64,000 nucleotides of DNA, from assembly GCA_027533385.1 (NCBI GenBank), contig JAPZUE010000004.1:310001-374000 (forward strand). Direction: 5' to 3'. A program made the translations under genes and the position numbers. Below are positions 8,859 through 16,877 of the stretch, piece by piece (position 1 is the first letter of the stretch; each line of letters starts with the position of its first letter). Source of the stretch: Rhizobium sp. Lineage in GTDB: Bacteria > Pseudomonadota > Alphaproteobacteria > Rhizobiales > Rhizobiaceae. The notes under the pieces were generated by a model, which saw only the letters and a list, made by a program, of their open reading frames with translations, was not told where the DNA came from and ran no database searches.

Positions 8859-10355
8859 TCAGTCGGCCTTGTTGCGGCGGGCCGGGAAGAGGATGACGTC
8901 GCGGATCGACGGGGCGTTGGTCAAAAGCATGATCAGGCGGTCGACGCCGATGCCGAGACCGCCGGCGGGCGGCATGCCCTGGTCGATCGCATCAAGGAAT
9001 TCGTCGTCGAGCTGCTTGTCTTTTTCGCCGCGCGAATGGGCCTGTTCGAGCTGCTCGACCATGCGCTTGCGCTGCTCTTCCGGGTCATTCAGTTCGGAGA
9101 AGGCGTTGCCGACTTCCCAGGCGTTGCAATAGGTCTCGAAACGTTCGACGAGGCGCGGCTCGCCCGGCACTTCCTTGGCGAAGGGCGAGATGTCCTTGGG
9201 GAAATGCGTGACGTGGCTCGGCTGGATCAGCGTGCCCTCGACCTTCTCTTCGAAGATGAAGGCCAGGCATTCGCCCCAGGTCCAGTCCTTCTCGACGGCA
9301 AAGCCGGCGGCCTTGGCGGCGGTGCGGGCTTCCTCGTCAGTTTTCATCGCCAGGAAGTCGATGCCGGTCGCTTCCTTGACGGCGTCCGGCATCGGCACGC
9401 GCTTGAACGGACCCTTGAAGGACAGCGTCTTGTCGCCGTAGGCGACGTCGGTCGAGCCGTGGATGGCAACCGCGAGGCTTTCGAACAGACGCTCGACGAG
9501 GCCCATGACGTCCTCGTAGTCGGCATAGGCCCAGTAGCATTCCATCATGGTGAATTCGGGATTGTGACGGGTCGACACACCTTCGTTGCGGAAGTTGCGG
9601 TTGACCTCGAACACCTTGTCTGCAAGGCCCGAAACCAGCGTGCGCTTGAGGAACAGTTCCGGCGCGATGCGCAGATACATGTCCATCTTCAGCGTGTTGT
9701 GGAAGGTCTTGAACGGATCGGCGGTGGCGCCGCCATAGACCGTCTGCAGCATTGGCGTCTCGACCTCAAGGAAGCCTTCGCCTTCCATGAAGCGGCGGAG
9801 CCCCGAGATGATCTTGGAGCGCTGAAGGAAGCGGAGCTTCGAATCCTCGTTGGTCAGGATGTCGAGGTGGCGCTTGCGGTAGCGCAGCTCGATGTCGGCC
9901 AGACCGTGATACTTCTCCGGCATGGGGAGCAGCGTCTTGGTCAGCATGGTGATTTCATGGGCATTGATCGTCAGCTCGCCACGCTTGGTGCGACGGACCT
10001 GGCCCTTGACGCCGATGATGTCGCCAAGGTCGATCATCGGCAGAAGCGCACGGGCCTCTTCCGGGGTCGTGTCCTTGTGGGAGAAGATCTGGATCTTGCC
10101 CGAGGCGTCATGGATGTCCATGAACATGCCGGAATTGCGCGAGGAATAGACGCGGCCGGCGACCGTGATGATGTCCTCAGACGTTTCGTCCAGCTCCAGG
10201 CCCGCGTATTTCTCGGCGAATTCCGCGTTCGTCATCGTGCGGTGGAAATGCGCCGGATAGACGTCGCCGACCTGTTCGCGCAGCAGCGCAAGCTTCTGGC
10301 GGCGGACTTCCGTCGGGTCGGAGGAGAGGGCGGTTTCAGTGGTCTGTTCGGTCAT
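8859..10355 (-). CDS. lysS: Lysyl-tRNA synthetase, class II
   Basis: This enzyme attaches lysine to tRNA-Lys in the cytoplasm. It is 498 aa from MTEQTTETALSS. It has an N-terminal OB-fold anticodon-binding domain, class II motif 2 FRNEGVSTRHNPEFTMME and motif 3 ending GGLGIGVDRLIMLL. The open frame runs 53 codons further upstream through an intergenic repeat, and that part is not protein-like, so I start at MTEQ. It is followed upstream on the same strand by gltX. Confidence 0.95.
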   Translation of the reverse strand: MTEQTTETALSSDPTEVRRQKLALLREQVGDVYPAHFHRTMTNAEFAEKYAGLELDETSEDIITVAGRVYSSRNSGMFMDIHDASGKIQIFSHKDTTPEEARALLPMIDLGDIIGVKGQVRRTKRGELTINAHEITMLTKTLLPMPEKYHGLADIELRYRKRHLDILTNEDSKLRFLQRSKIISGLRRFMEGEGFLEVETPMLQTVYGGATADPFKTFHNTLKMDMYLRIAPELFLKRTLVSGLADKVFEVNRNFRNEGVSTRHNPEFTMMECYWAYADYEDVMGLVERLFESLAVAIHGSTDVAYGDKTLSFKGPFKRVPMPDAVKEATGIDFLAMKTDEEARTAAKAAGFAVEKDWTWGECLAFIFEEKVEGTLIQPSHVTHFPKDISPFAKEVPGEPRLVERFETYCNAWEVGNAFSELNDPEEQRKRMVEQLEQAHSRGEKDKQLDDEFLDAIDQGMPPAGGLGIGVDRLIMLLTNAPSIRDVILFPARRNKAD

Positions 10356-10393
10356 CGTTTGTTTGCCTTCGGCGGCTGTCGTCGTTTCGGTCA

Positions 10394-10564
10394 CCCCCCT
10401 CTGCCCTGCCGGGCATCTCCCCCTCAAGGGGGGAGATCGGATGGGGGTACGCTCGTTGCTTCCCTCCCGCGTCGCTGCCGACAGAGTATGAGTTTGAGGC
10501 ACGGGGCCGGCCACTCGATAATCTCTCCCCTTGTGGGGGAGTTGCCCGGCAGGGCAGAGGGGGG
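10394..10564. repeat. Inverted pair of palindromic intergenic repeats upstream of lysS
   Basis: Perfect 22-base arms at 10394-10415 and 10543-10564 (beginning CCCCCCTCTGCCCTGCCGGG) face each other about 127 bases apart. Each arm is followed inward by a small CCCC...GGGG hairpin (10417-10437 and 10521-10539). The sequence type resembles the mosaic palindromic repeats common between rhizobial genes. It fills most of the lysS-gltX gap. Confidence 0.8.
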
Positions 10565-10600
10565 TATTCAGTGCGCCGCCAATTGAGGCGACACGGCATC

Positions 10601-12058
10601 TTAGTTGGTGGCACCCGCCATCGCGGTCAGCACCTGGATCGCCACCTTCAACCGCTGGCGCACGACCGAGCGACCGAGCAGCGCCATACTGTCAAACAGC
10701 GGCAGCGAGCGCTGGCTGCCGGAGACGGCGACGAAGAGGGGCGGGGTGACGACGCGGAGCTTCTTGCCCATGCGCTCGGAGATCGCGCGCAGCTCTTCCT
10801 CGATGGTCGCGACGTTCCATTCGAGGATCTTTTCGAGATCCGCCTGAACGGTGGTGACGATTTCGAGCGTTTCCGCCGGGCTGGTCTTCAAGCCGCCGAA
10901 GGAGGCGGGTGTCAGGCCGACGTCGTTTGCGAGCAGGAAGCCGGCGAGCGGCGGGACTTCGCCGAGCTTGGTGACGCGGCTCTGGGCAAGCTTCAGGCCT
11001 TCGACGAGGCGATCATTTTCCATCGACCAGTCGAGCACGCGGGCAACGAAATCATCCGGGGTCAGCTTCTCGCGCAGCCAGCGGCCGTTCAGCCAGTCGA
11101 GCTTCTGGATGTCGAAGATCGCGCCGGCCTTGGAGAGGTTGTCAGGGTCGAACTTCTGGATCAGCTCTTCCATCGACAGCAGTTCCTCGCCTTCGGCGAT
11201 CTGGATGAAGAACAGGCCGAGGAAGTTCATCAGCGCTTCCGGCAGGTAGCCCAGAGCGGAGTAATAGGAGATCGAGGTCGGGTTCTTGCGCTTCGACAGC
11301 TTCGACTTGTCGTGATTGCGCATCAGCGACAGGTGCATGAAAACCGGCGGCTCAAGGCCGAGATGGCGGTAGATCAGGATGTGCTTCGGCACCGAAGCCA
11401 GCCACTCCTCGCCGCGGGCGACGTGGGTGATTTTCATCATGTGGTCGTCGACGACGTTTGCCATGTGGTAGGTCGGCATGCCGTCTGCCTTCAGGAGGAC
11501 CTGCATGTCGACGCTTTCCCAGGGGATCGAGACATCGCCATAGACGCCGTCATGGAAGTCGCAGGAGCCTTCGGTCGGCACCTTCAGGCGCACGACATGC
11601 GGCTCGCCGGCGGCAACGCGGGCGGTCACTTCCTCGGCCTTCAGATGCAGGCAGTGGCCGTCATAACCCGGCGGCTTGCCGGCGGCGCGCTGCGCCTCGC
11701 GCATGCTTTCCAGCCGCTCGGGCGTGCAGAAGCAATGGAAGGCGCCGCCGTTTGCGAGCATCTTGTCCACGAAGGGGCGGTAGAGATCCTTGCGCTCGGA
11801 CTGGCGATAGGGGCCATAGGGGCCGCCGACATCGGGGCCTTCCGACCAGGTGAGGCCGGTCCATTTCAGCGCGTCCAGAACCTTCTGCTCGAATTCGGCG
11901 GTCGAGCGGGTCGCGTCGGTGTCCTCGATGCGCAGGATGAACTCACCGCCGAATTTCTTGGCGAAGAGGTAGTTGAACAGCGCGATGTAGGCGGTGCCGA
12001 CATGGGGCTCGCCGGTCGGGGAGGGTGCGATGCGGACGCGGACGCCGGAATTGGTCAT
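10601..12058 (-). CDS. gltX: Glutamyl-tRNA synthetase
   Basis: This is a class I aminoacyl-tRNA synthetase for glutamate, 485 aa. The HIGH-type motif is in PSPTGEPHVGTAYIALFN near residue 11, and the KMSKS-type motif is KSKLSKRKN (~residue 250). Rhizobiales often carry two gltX genes, one of which may charge tRNA-Gln for amidation; which copy this is cannot be told here. It is transcribed towards lysS. Confidence 0.95.
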   Translation of the reverse strand: MTNSGVRVRIAPSPTGEPHVGTAYIALFNYLFAKKFGGEFILRIEDTDATRSTAEFEQKVLDALKWTGLTWSEGPDVGGPYGPYRQSERKDLYRPFVDKMLANGGAFHCFCTPERLESMREAQRAAGKPPGYDGHCLHLKAEEVTARVAAGEPHVVRLKVPTEGSCDFHDGVYGDVSIPWESVDMQVLLKADGMPTYHMANVVDDHMMKITHVARGEEWLASVPKHILIYRHLGLEPPVFMHLSLMRNHDKSKLSKRKNPTSISYYSALGYLPEALMNFLGLFFIQIAEGEELLSMEELIQKFDPDNLSKAGAIFDIQKLDWLNGRWLREKLTPDDFVARVLDWSMENDRLVEGLKLAQSRVTKLGEVPPLAGFLLANDVGLTPASFGGLKTSPAETLEIVTTVQADLEKILEWNVATIEEELRAISERMGKKLRVVTPPLFVAVSGSQRSLPLFDSMALLGRSVVRQRLKVAIQVLTAMAGATN

Positions 12059-12453
12059 AGGATTCAGCTCGTGTGCGTGCGGGGGATCTAGCGTCCAAGC
12101 GCCGGATCGAGAATTGTGAGACTTCCAAGGATGGCTACGAAGGACAGACAGGGCTCATACAGACCGCCTGTTCCACCGCGAGGCCTTAGGCCATATTCAT
12201 GGCCGTGCGTCAAGAAAAACCACGGAAACAGGGCTTTCGCAGAGCCTCTCGCTTGCGCGCAGATTTTTTGCAAAGTGGTCGGAACCAGAAGCCCAATTCC
12301 GCGTTTAGTTGGCAGAGCGCAGGCCGTGCCAACCGGACGCGACGGGATATGGGGAACAGGGAGGTTTTCCGGTTTCTCTCCCTGGCCAACGAATTGGCAG
12401 ACGAGCCCCTTAACCGTCCGGCCTGCGCTCTCCCCAAGTCCCCGCCCCCAAGG
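12059..12453. other. Intergenic region between gltX and the SLC13 gene, no confident gene
   Basis: I see no convincing protein in this stretch. Open frames cover it on both strands, but their translations are Arg/Pro/Gly-rich and unlike any family. It ends in a strong two-way terminator, so a small RNA on the plus strand is possible, without a recognised family. Confidence 0.5.
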
Positions 12454-12482
12454 AAAACCTGCGTCCCGCCGACGCAGGTTTT
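12454..12482 (-). terminator. Bidirectional rho-independent terminator after the SLC13 permease gene
   Basis: A perfect 12-base stem, AAAACCTGCGTC with GACGCAGGTTTT, has the loop CCGCC. T-rich runs flank both sides. It sits 28 bases past the stop of the SLC13 gene and could also end a plus-strand transcript from the gltX upstream region. Confidence 0.85.
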
Positions 12483-12509
12483 TCTTTGCGCGGTTTGGCC
12501 CTGCTTCGA

Positions 12510-14279
12510 TCAGCGGACTGGCCAGACCATGAGCAGCATCGGCACTGCGACCAGCACGATGAGAAATGACAGGGGCAGCCCTAGTCTCGGATAGTCGGAG
12601 AACCTGTAGCCCCCGGGGCCCATAACCAGCGTGTTGCACTGGTGGCCGATGGGGGTGAGGAAATCGCAGCCGGCACCGATGGCGACCGCCATCAGAAAGG
12701 CCTCCGGCTTATAGCCGAGGCCCGTGGCAAAGCTTGCGGCGATCGGCGCCATGACGAGAACGGTGGCGGCATTGTTGAGGAAGGGGGTAACCGCCATGGC
12801 GGTCAGCAGGATGAGGGCGACAGCACCCCAGGCGGGCAGGCCTCCGGCGATGGCGTTGAGCCAGCCGGCGATAACGTCGCTGCCGCCGGAGGTTCTCAGC
12901 GTATCTGCGACAGGGATCAGGGCTGCCAGCATCACCAGGATCGGCCCATCCACGGCGCGGTAGACCTCGCTGACCGGAATGACGCCGAAGGCGACCATGG
13001 CAAGGGCTGCGGCAAAGAAGGCGATCGCGACCGGGGCAAGGCCGAGCGCTGTCGCGCCCATGGCAATCACGAGGATCGCGAGCGGGATGAAGATGTTCCG
13101 GCTTGTGCCCAGCAGGATTTCCCGTTCTGCGAGCGGCAGGCAGCCAAGCTCGGTGAGGATCGAGGGCATCTGCTGGCGCAGGCCCTGGAGCAGCACGACA
13201 TCGCCCGAGCGCAGGGTCAGCTGGCCCAGGCGTTCGCGGATGCGCTTGCCCTGCCGGCTGACGGCCAAGAGGTTCACGCCATAGGTATGGACAAGCGACA
13301 GCTCGCTGGTGGTCTGGCCGATCAGTGGGGAGCCGCGACCGATTACGGCTTCCACCGAGGAAATGTCGCCGCGCTTCTTGCGGTCGCCCTCCGTGTTGCC
13401 GGACAGGCTGAGATTGCCCTGGGAGACGATGCGGTCCAAAGCCTCTGACGGGCCTTCGAGGAGAAGCGTGTCCTCCTCGTGCAGCAGCACATCCGGGAAG
13501 GGGGACAAACGGGTGTGGCCGCGCAAAATGGCGCTGGCGGTGACCTCGCCATGGGACGTCTGCAGCAGGTGGTGCAGCGTCTTGCCGACGAAGGGCGACT
13601 GGCGGGTGATCATCGCCTCGGTGGCAAAGCTCGAGGCTTCAAGCGCCTCCTGCAGCGAAGGGTTCTGGTTTTCGCGACGTGGGACCAGCCAGTAGAAGAA
13701 AATCAGAAAGATGATGCCGGCCACGGCAAGTGTGGCGCCGACAGGCGTGAAGTCGAACATGGTGAAGCTCTCGCCGGTCAGTTCTTCGCGCAGGCGCGAG
13801 ACTGCAATGTTGGGAGAGGTGCCGATCTGCGTCATGAGACCGCCGAGCAGGGCGGAAAACGCCATGGGCATCAGAAAGACCGAGGGCGGGACGTTGGAGC
13901 GCCGGGCGAACTGGAAGGCCACGGGCATCATGATCGCCAGCGCGCCGATGTTCTTGATGAAGGCGGAGAGTACGGTCACGGTCACCAGCAGCAACAGCAT
14001 CTGGCCATGCAGGGAGGTGAGGGCGGGAAAGAAGCGCTTGATGGCCAGATCGACGACACCCGAGCGTGCCACACCGGCGCTGACCACAAGCGCGCTGCCG
14101 ACGATGATGACGATATCGTCCGAAAATCCCGAGAATGCTTCACCCGCCGGAACCAGGCCAACGGCGACGGCCGCGACCAGTGCGCTGCACGCGACCACGT
14201 CATAGCGGATCCTTTCCCACAGGAAGGCGGCCATCATGAGGGCGATAATGCCGAAGGCGAGGATCTGCTCGTAGGTCAT
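12510..14279 (-). CDS. SLC13/DASS-family anion permease with two RCK-C domains
   Basis: This is an inner-membrane symporter of the divalent-anion/sodium family (SLC13, CitMHS-like), 589 aa. N-terminal and C-terminal blocks of membrane helices flank a soluble middle part (~residues 205-380). That part holds two TrkA-C (RCK-C) modules, seen in TRQSPFVGKTLHHLLQ...LLEGPSEALD and GRGSPLIGQTTSELSL...VVLLQG. The C-terminal half has the SLC13-type NNAATVLVMAPIA and IGHQCNTLVMGPGGY. Substrate is open; sulfate, dicarboxylate or similar anions fit the family. It stands alone with its own terminator. Confidence 0.88.
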   Translation of the reverse strand: MTYEQILAFGIIALMMAAFLWERIRYDVVACSALVAAVAVGLVPAGEAFSGFSDDIVIIVGSALVVSAGVARSGVVDLAIKRFFPALTSLHGQMLLLLVTVTVLSAFIKNIGALAIMMPVAFQFARRSNVPPSVFLMPMAFSALLGGLMTQIGTSPNIAVSRLREELTGESFTMFDFTPVGATLAVAGIIFLIFFYWLVPRRENQNPSLQEALEASSFATEAMITRQSPFVGKTLHHLLQTSHGEVTASAILRGHTRLSPFPDVLLHEEDTLLLEGPSEALDRIVSQGNLSLSGNTEGDRKKRGDISSVEAVIGRGSPLIGQTTSELSLVHTYGVNLLAVSRQGKRIRERLGQLTLRSGDVVLLQGLRQQMPSILTELGCLPLAEREILLGTSRNIFIPLAILVIAMGATALGLAPVAIAFFAAALAMVAFGVIPVSEVYRAVDGPILVMLAALIPVADTLRTSGGSDVIAGWLNAIAGGLPAWGAVALILLTAMAVTPFLNNAATVLVMAPIAASFATGLGYKPEAFLMAVAIGAGCDFLTPIGHQCNTLVMGPGGYRFSDYPRLGLPLSFLIVLVAVPMLLMVWPVR

Positions 14280-14710
14280 GGTTCTCCGGCATGATGCTGG
14301 CTGATGAGGAAGGCGTAGGAGCTTGCTGGAAGTCTGGCAAGGGCCGAACGGTTCCCAGCCATTCTGCTCGACAGCAATAAAGGCCTATAACGGTGCCCAG
14401 CCTTTCTGTCTTTTCGAAGCGTGCGCGGCCCGAGCTCAATGCGTCGCGGTCTTCGGCTTTCGATGCTGTTCGCGCTCCAAGTCCCTTTGCGAGAAGCCGT
14501 GGGCAAACAGTTCGAAGACCGGCCTCATCAGCTGTACGATCCAGGCTTCTTGTCCTGGAGGAGACGGATGATGTCCTGCATTCTTGACTTCCGTGCTGAT
14601 CAAAACGGAGGGAGGGCCCAGGACATGAGACATGTCCCGGGGATCGCGATCTGCAAGCTCGTGTATGGGATGTATAAACTCCAAGCGGCGGAACAAAGTT
14701 CCGTCCACGA
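14280..14710. other. Intergenic region, no supported gene
   Basis: This gap lies between the SLC13 gene and the TetR gene. A minus-strand frame at 14436-14708 could encode about 90 aa (MDGTLFRRLEFIHPIHELADR...), but it has no recognised family. Base use here is less biased than in neighbouring genes, so a decayed gene remnant is possible but unproven. Confidence 0.4.
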
Positions 14711-15379
14711 TCAGCCGCTGTGTTCGGCGTTCTTCGGGCCGTAGAAGTTCATGAACATGCGCAGGCCGGAATCGACGACGCGGGCGATCTCCTCATCGTC
14801 GGGGCGCACCGGTATGTCGTTGAACAGGCGCTTCTTGAAGTAGCCGGCCGCACACATGTCGATAAACTGTCGTGCTGCGAGCTCGGTGTCTTCAACCTCA
14901 AGCTCGCCCTTCTCATGTGCTGCTGCAATGTAGTCTTGCAAAAGCGCCTTGATGTTGGTCGGGGACGAGGCAAAGAAGCGCTGACAGAGTGTCGGCATGC
15001 GATCCAGCACACCCAGCAGGATGCGCATGGTTGGGATCATTTCCGTGTCGAGAATGAAATGCGCATAAGCGAGCGCATAGCGCCTCAAGCCTTCATCCGC
15101 TGTTTTGCTCTCGGCGAGAATTTGCTGGATCGCCGCGTCGAATTCGCTTTTTTCCCGCTCGACCAGAGCGCCGAACAAATCTTCCTTGCTCTGGAAATAA
15201 ACGTAGATGGTGCCCTTCGAGACGCCGGCCTCACGGGTGACGTCGTTCATGCTCGCTGCGTCGTAGCCAAGCTTCATGAAGACCCGCTTGGCTCCGTCAA
15301 GGATTTGCCCGCGCTTGACAGGATCCGCCCCGGCAGCAAAGCGGCCAACCCCGGCGACAGGGTAGCAAGGGGGTGTCAT
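14711..15379 (-). CDS. TetR/AcrR family repressor of the divergent efflux pair
   Basis: This is a DNA-binding repressor, ~222 aa. The TetR helix-turn-helix is at the N-terminus (RGQILDGAKRVFMKLGYDAASMNDVTREAGVSKGTIYVYFQSKEDLF), followed by a C-terminal ligand-binding and dimer domain. I start at MTPPCYPVAG, which has AGGA eight bases upstream; in-frame ATGs at 15406 and 15412 are possible. It is divergent from the HlyD/EmrB pair. A 23-base palindrome at 15500-15522 in the shared region is the likely operator. Confidence 0.88.
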   Translation of the reverse strand: MTPPCYPVAGVGRFAAGADPVKRGQILDGAKRVFMKLGYDAASMNDVTREAGVSKGTIYVYFQSKEDLFGALVEREKSEFDAAIQQILAESKTADEGLRRYALAYAHFILDTEMIPTMRILLGVLDRMPTLCQRFFASSPTNIKALLQDYIAAAHEKGELEVEDTELAARQFIDMCAAGYFKKRLFNDIPVRPDDEEIARVVDSGLRMFMNFYGPKNAEHSG

Positions 15380-15468
15380 GGCAGTTTCCTGGACTTGATT
15401 CGACATGGCCATACCAAAGAAAAATTAACGTAACCGAGCGTCGGCTGCTCGTAAGCTCGTTCTTGCCC

Positions 15469-15497
15469 TTGATATGGATGAAAAAACGCTCTATGTC
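15469..15497 (+). promoter_or_regulatory. Putative sigma70-type promoter for the HlyD/EmrB efflux pair
   Basis: A -35 element TTGATA (15469-15474) and a -10 element TATGTC (15492-15497) are spaced by 17 bases. The predicted start of transcription falls on the palindrome at 15500-15522. This argues against the in-frame ATG at 15493 as the start codon. Confidence 0.55.
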
Positions 15498-15499
15498 AA

Positions 15500-15522
15500 T
15501 CGAACCGAACGGTTCAGTTCGA
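15500..15522. promoter_or_regulatory. TetR-type palindromic operator
   Basis: This is a fully symmetrical 23-base site: half-site TCGAAC-N-GAAC, one central base, then the exact complement GTTC-N-GTTCGA. It lies between the TetR gene and the efflux pair and covers the predicted transcription start. The position and symmetry fit binding by a TetR dimer. Confidence 0.75.
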
Positions 15523-15552
15523 GCAATTTCAACCAATCCCCCGGTTCGTGCC

Positions 15553-16740
15553 ATGTCAGCGACGCAAAGATCCACCGCCCTTCGTTCCAATTCAACTCCA
15601 GTCGACCGGAATGAGGCCGCGCCTGCCATTGATACGGATGCAGGGGAGCCCCATCCGGCGCCAGAAGCTGCCGTTGCCAAGCCCAAGCGCCGCAGCCCCG
15701 TGCTGCCGGCGATCCTTGCAGTGCTGCTCGCGGGCGGCGCCTGGTACGGTTACCAGTGGTGGACCGATGGCCGTTTCATGGTGTCGACGGAAGATGCCTA
15801 TATCGAAGGTGATATCGCGATCATCTCGCCCAAGGTTTCCGGTTATGTCGCCAAGGTCAACGTGACCGACAACCAGGTCGTCCATGCGGGTGATCCGCTG
15901 GTCACCCTGGATGGTGGTGATTACCAGATCGCCTATGACCAGGCCGTTGCCGGCAAGCAGAGCTCCGAACTGGCGGTCAACCGCATCGATGCCCAGATTG
16001 TCGGTGGTCAGGCCAGTGTGGCCCAGGCCAAGGCGCAGCTTGGTTCGCTGGAAGCGGCCGTTCGTGGTGCCGAGATTACGGCAAATCGTGCCGGCGAGCT
16101 TGCCGCCAAGAGTGTGGGCACAGCTGCCGATCTCGACAACGCCAAGGTGGCGCTTGATCAGGCCCGCGCCAATCTCGTGGCCGGCCAGGCTGCGGTGGAT
16201 TCCGCCGAGGCCAATCTTTCCATCCTGAAAGCGCAGCGCGAAGAGGCCGTGAATGCCGTGAAGGTTCAGGATCAGGTCGTGGCCAAGGCCAAGCGGGACC
16301 TGGATTTCACCGTGCTCAAGGCCCCCTATGATGGTGTGATCGGCAATCTCTCGGTGCAATCGGGTGACCTGGTTTCGGCCGGCAAGCGGCTGGCCGCTCT
16401 GGTGCCGACCAGTGAGCTTTATATCGAGGCGAATTTCAAGGAAACGCAGATCGCCCATCTGGTGCCTGGCTCCAAGGTTTCGATCCACGTGGATGCCTAT
16501 GGCGACGATCCGCTCGAAGGCACGGTGACGTCGATCGCTCCGGCTTCCGGCGCCATCTTCTCCATGCTGCCGGCGGAAAACGCCACCGGCAACTTCACCA
16601 AGGTCGTTCAGCGCGTGCCCGTCAGGATCGCGCTGCCCAAGGAAGCGCTCGCCGGTGGCCATCTGCGCGCCGGCCTCAGCGTCATCGTCGACGTCGACAC
16701 CCGCACGGCCCCCGAAGGCCAGGCGCTTGCCGCGAAGTAA
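15553..16740 (+). CDS. HlyD/EmrA-family membrane fusion protein of a multidrug efflux pump
   Basis: This is the periplasmic adaptor of a tripartite efflux pump, ~395 aa from MSATQRSTAL. It has a short cytoplasmic tail, one membrane segment (VLPAILAVLLAGGAWYGYQW), a split biotinyl-lipoyl domain (EDAYIEGDIAIISPKVSGYVAKVNV and LKAPYDGVIGNLSVQSGD), an Ala/Gln-rich alpha-hairpin and a beta-barrel. The start is set downstream of the operator and promoter; no strong ribosome site is seen, so it is uncertain. The partner DHA2 transporter follows after an intergenic repeat. Confidence 0.88.
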   Translation: MSATQRSTALRSNSTPVDRNEAAPAIDTDAGEPHPAPEAAVAKPKRRSPVLPAILAVLLAGGAWYGYQWWTDGRFMVSTEDAYIEGDIAIISPKVSGYVAKVNVTDNQVVHAGDPLVTLDGGDYQIAYDQAVAGKQSSELAVNRIDAQIVGGQASVAQAKAQLGSLEAAVRGAEITANRAGELAAKSVGTAADLDNAKVALDQARANLVAGQAAVDSAEANLSILKAQREEAVNAVKVQDQVVAKAKRDLDFTVLKAPYDGVIGNLSVQSGDLVSAGKRLAALVPTSELYIEANFKETQIAHLVPGSKVSIHVDAYGDDPLEGTVTSIAPASGAIFSMLPAENATGNFTKVVQRVPVRIALPKEALAGGHLRAGLSVIVDVDTRTAPEGQALAAK

Positions 16741-16742
16741 TC

Positions 16743-16848
16743 TAGAGCATTTCCGGTGAAAACGGGATCACCTGAAATGCTCTATCTATTTGTTTTTACG
16801 CAGTCCGGACGCAAAACCGCTGACGCACTTTTGCTGGACCTGCTCTAA
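16743..16848. repeat. Rhizobial-type intergenic palindromic repeat
   Basis: The first part (16743-16784) is a near-perfect hairpin: arms TAGAGCATTTC-C-GGTGA and TCACC-T-GAAATGCTCTA. The second part (16802-16848) has a looser inverted repeat, GTCC...GCAAAA with TTTTGC...GGAC. Elements starting GAGCATTTCCGGTGAAA are familiar from rhizobial genomes. It sits inside what is probably one operon. Confidence 0.75.
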
Positions 16849-16877
16849 CCGGCTGACGTTATCGAAAGGGCCGTGTC

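Noticed and set aside
8748..12091. Long plus-strand open frames opposite lysS and gltX (over 500 codons each)
   Set aside because: These are antisense readings of highly conserved tRNA synthetase genes in GC-rich DNA, with Asp/Arg/His-rich translation that matches no family.
12088..12639. Minus-strand open frame of about 183 codons between SLC13 and gltX
   Set aside because: It runs over the strong terminator hairpin and the end of the SLC13 gene in another phase, and its composition is not protein-like.
14421..14744. Plus-strand frame of ~107 codons overlapping the TetR gene end
   Set aside because: No ribosome site, no family and overlap with the antisense TetR coding end.
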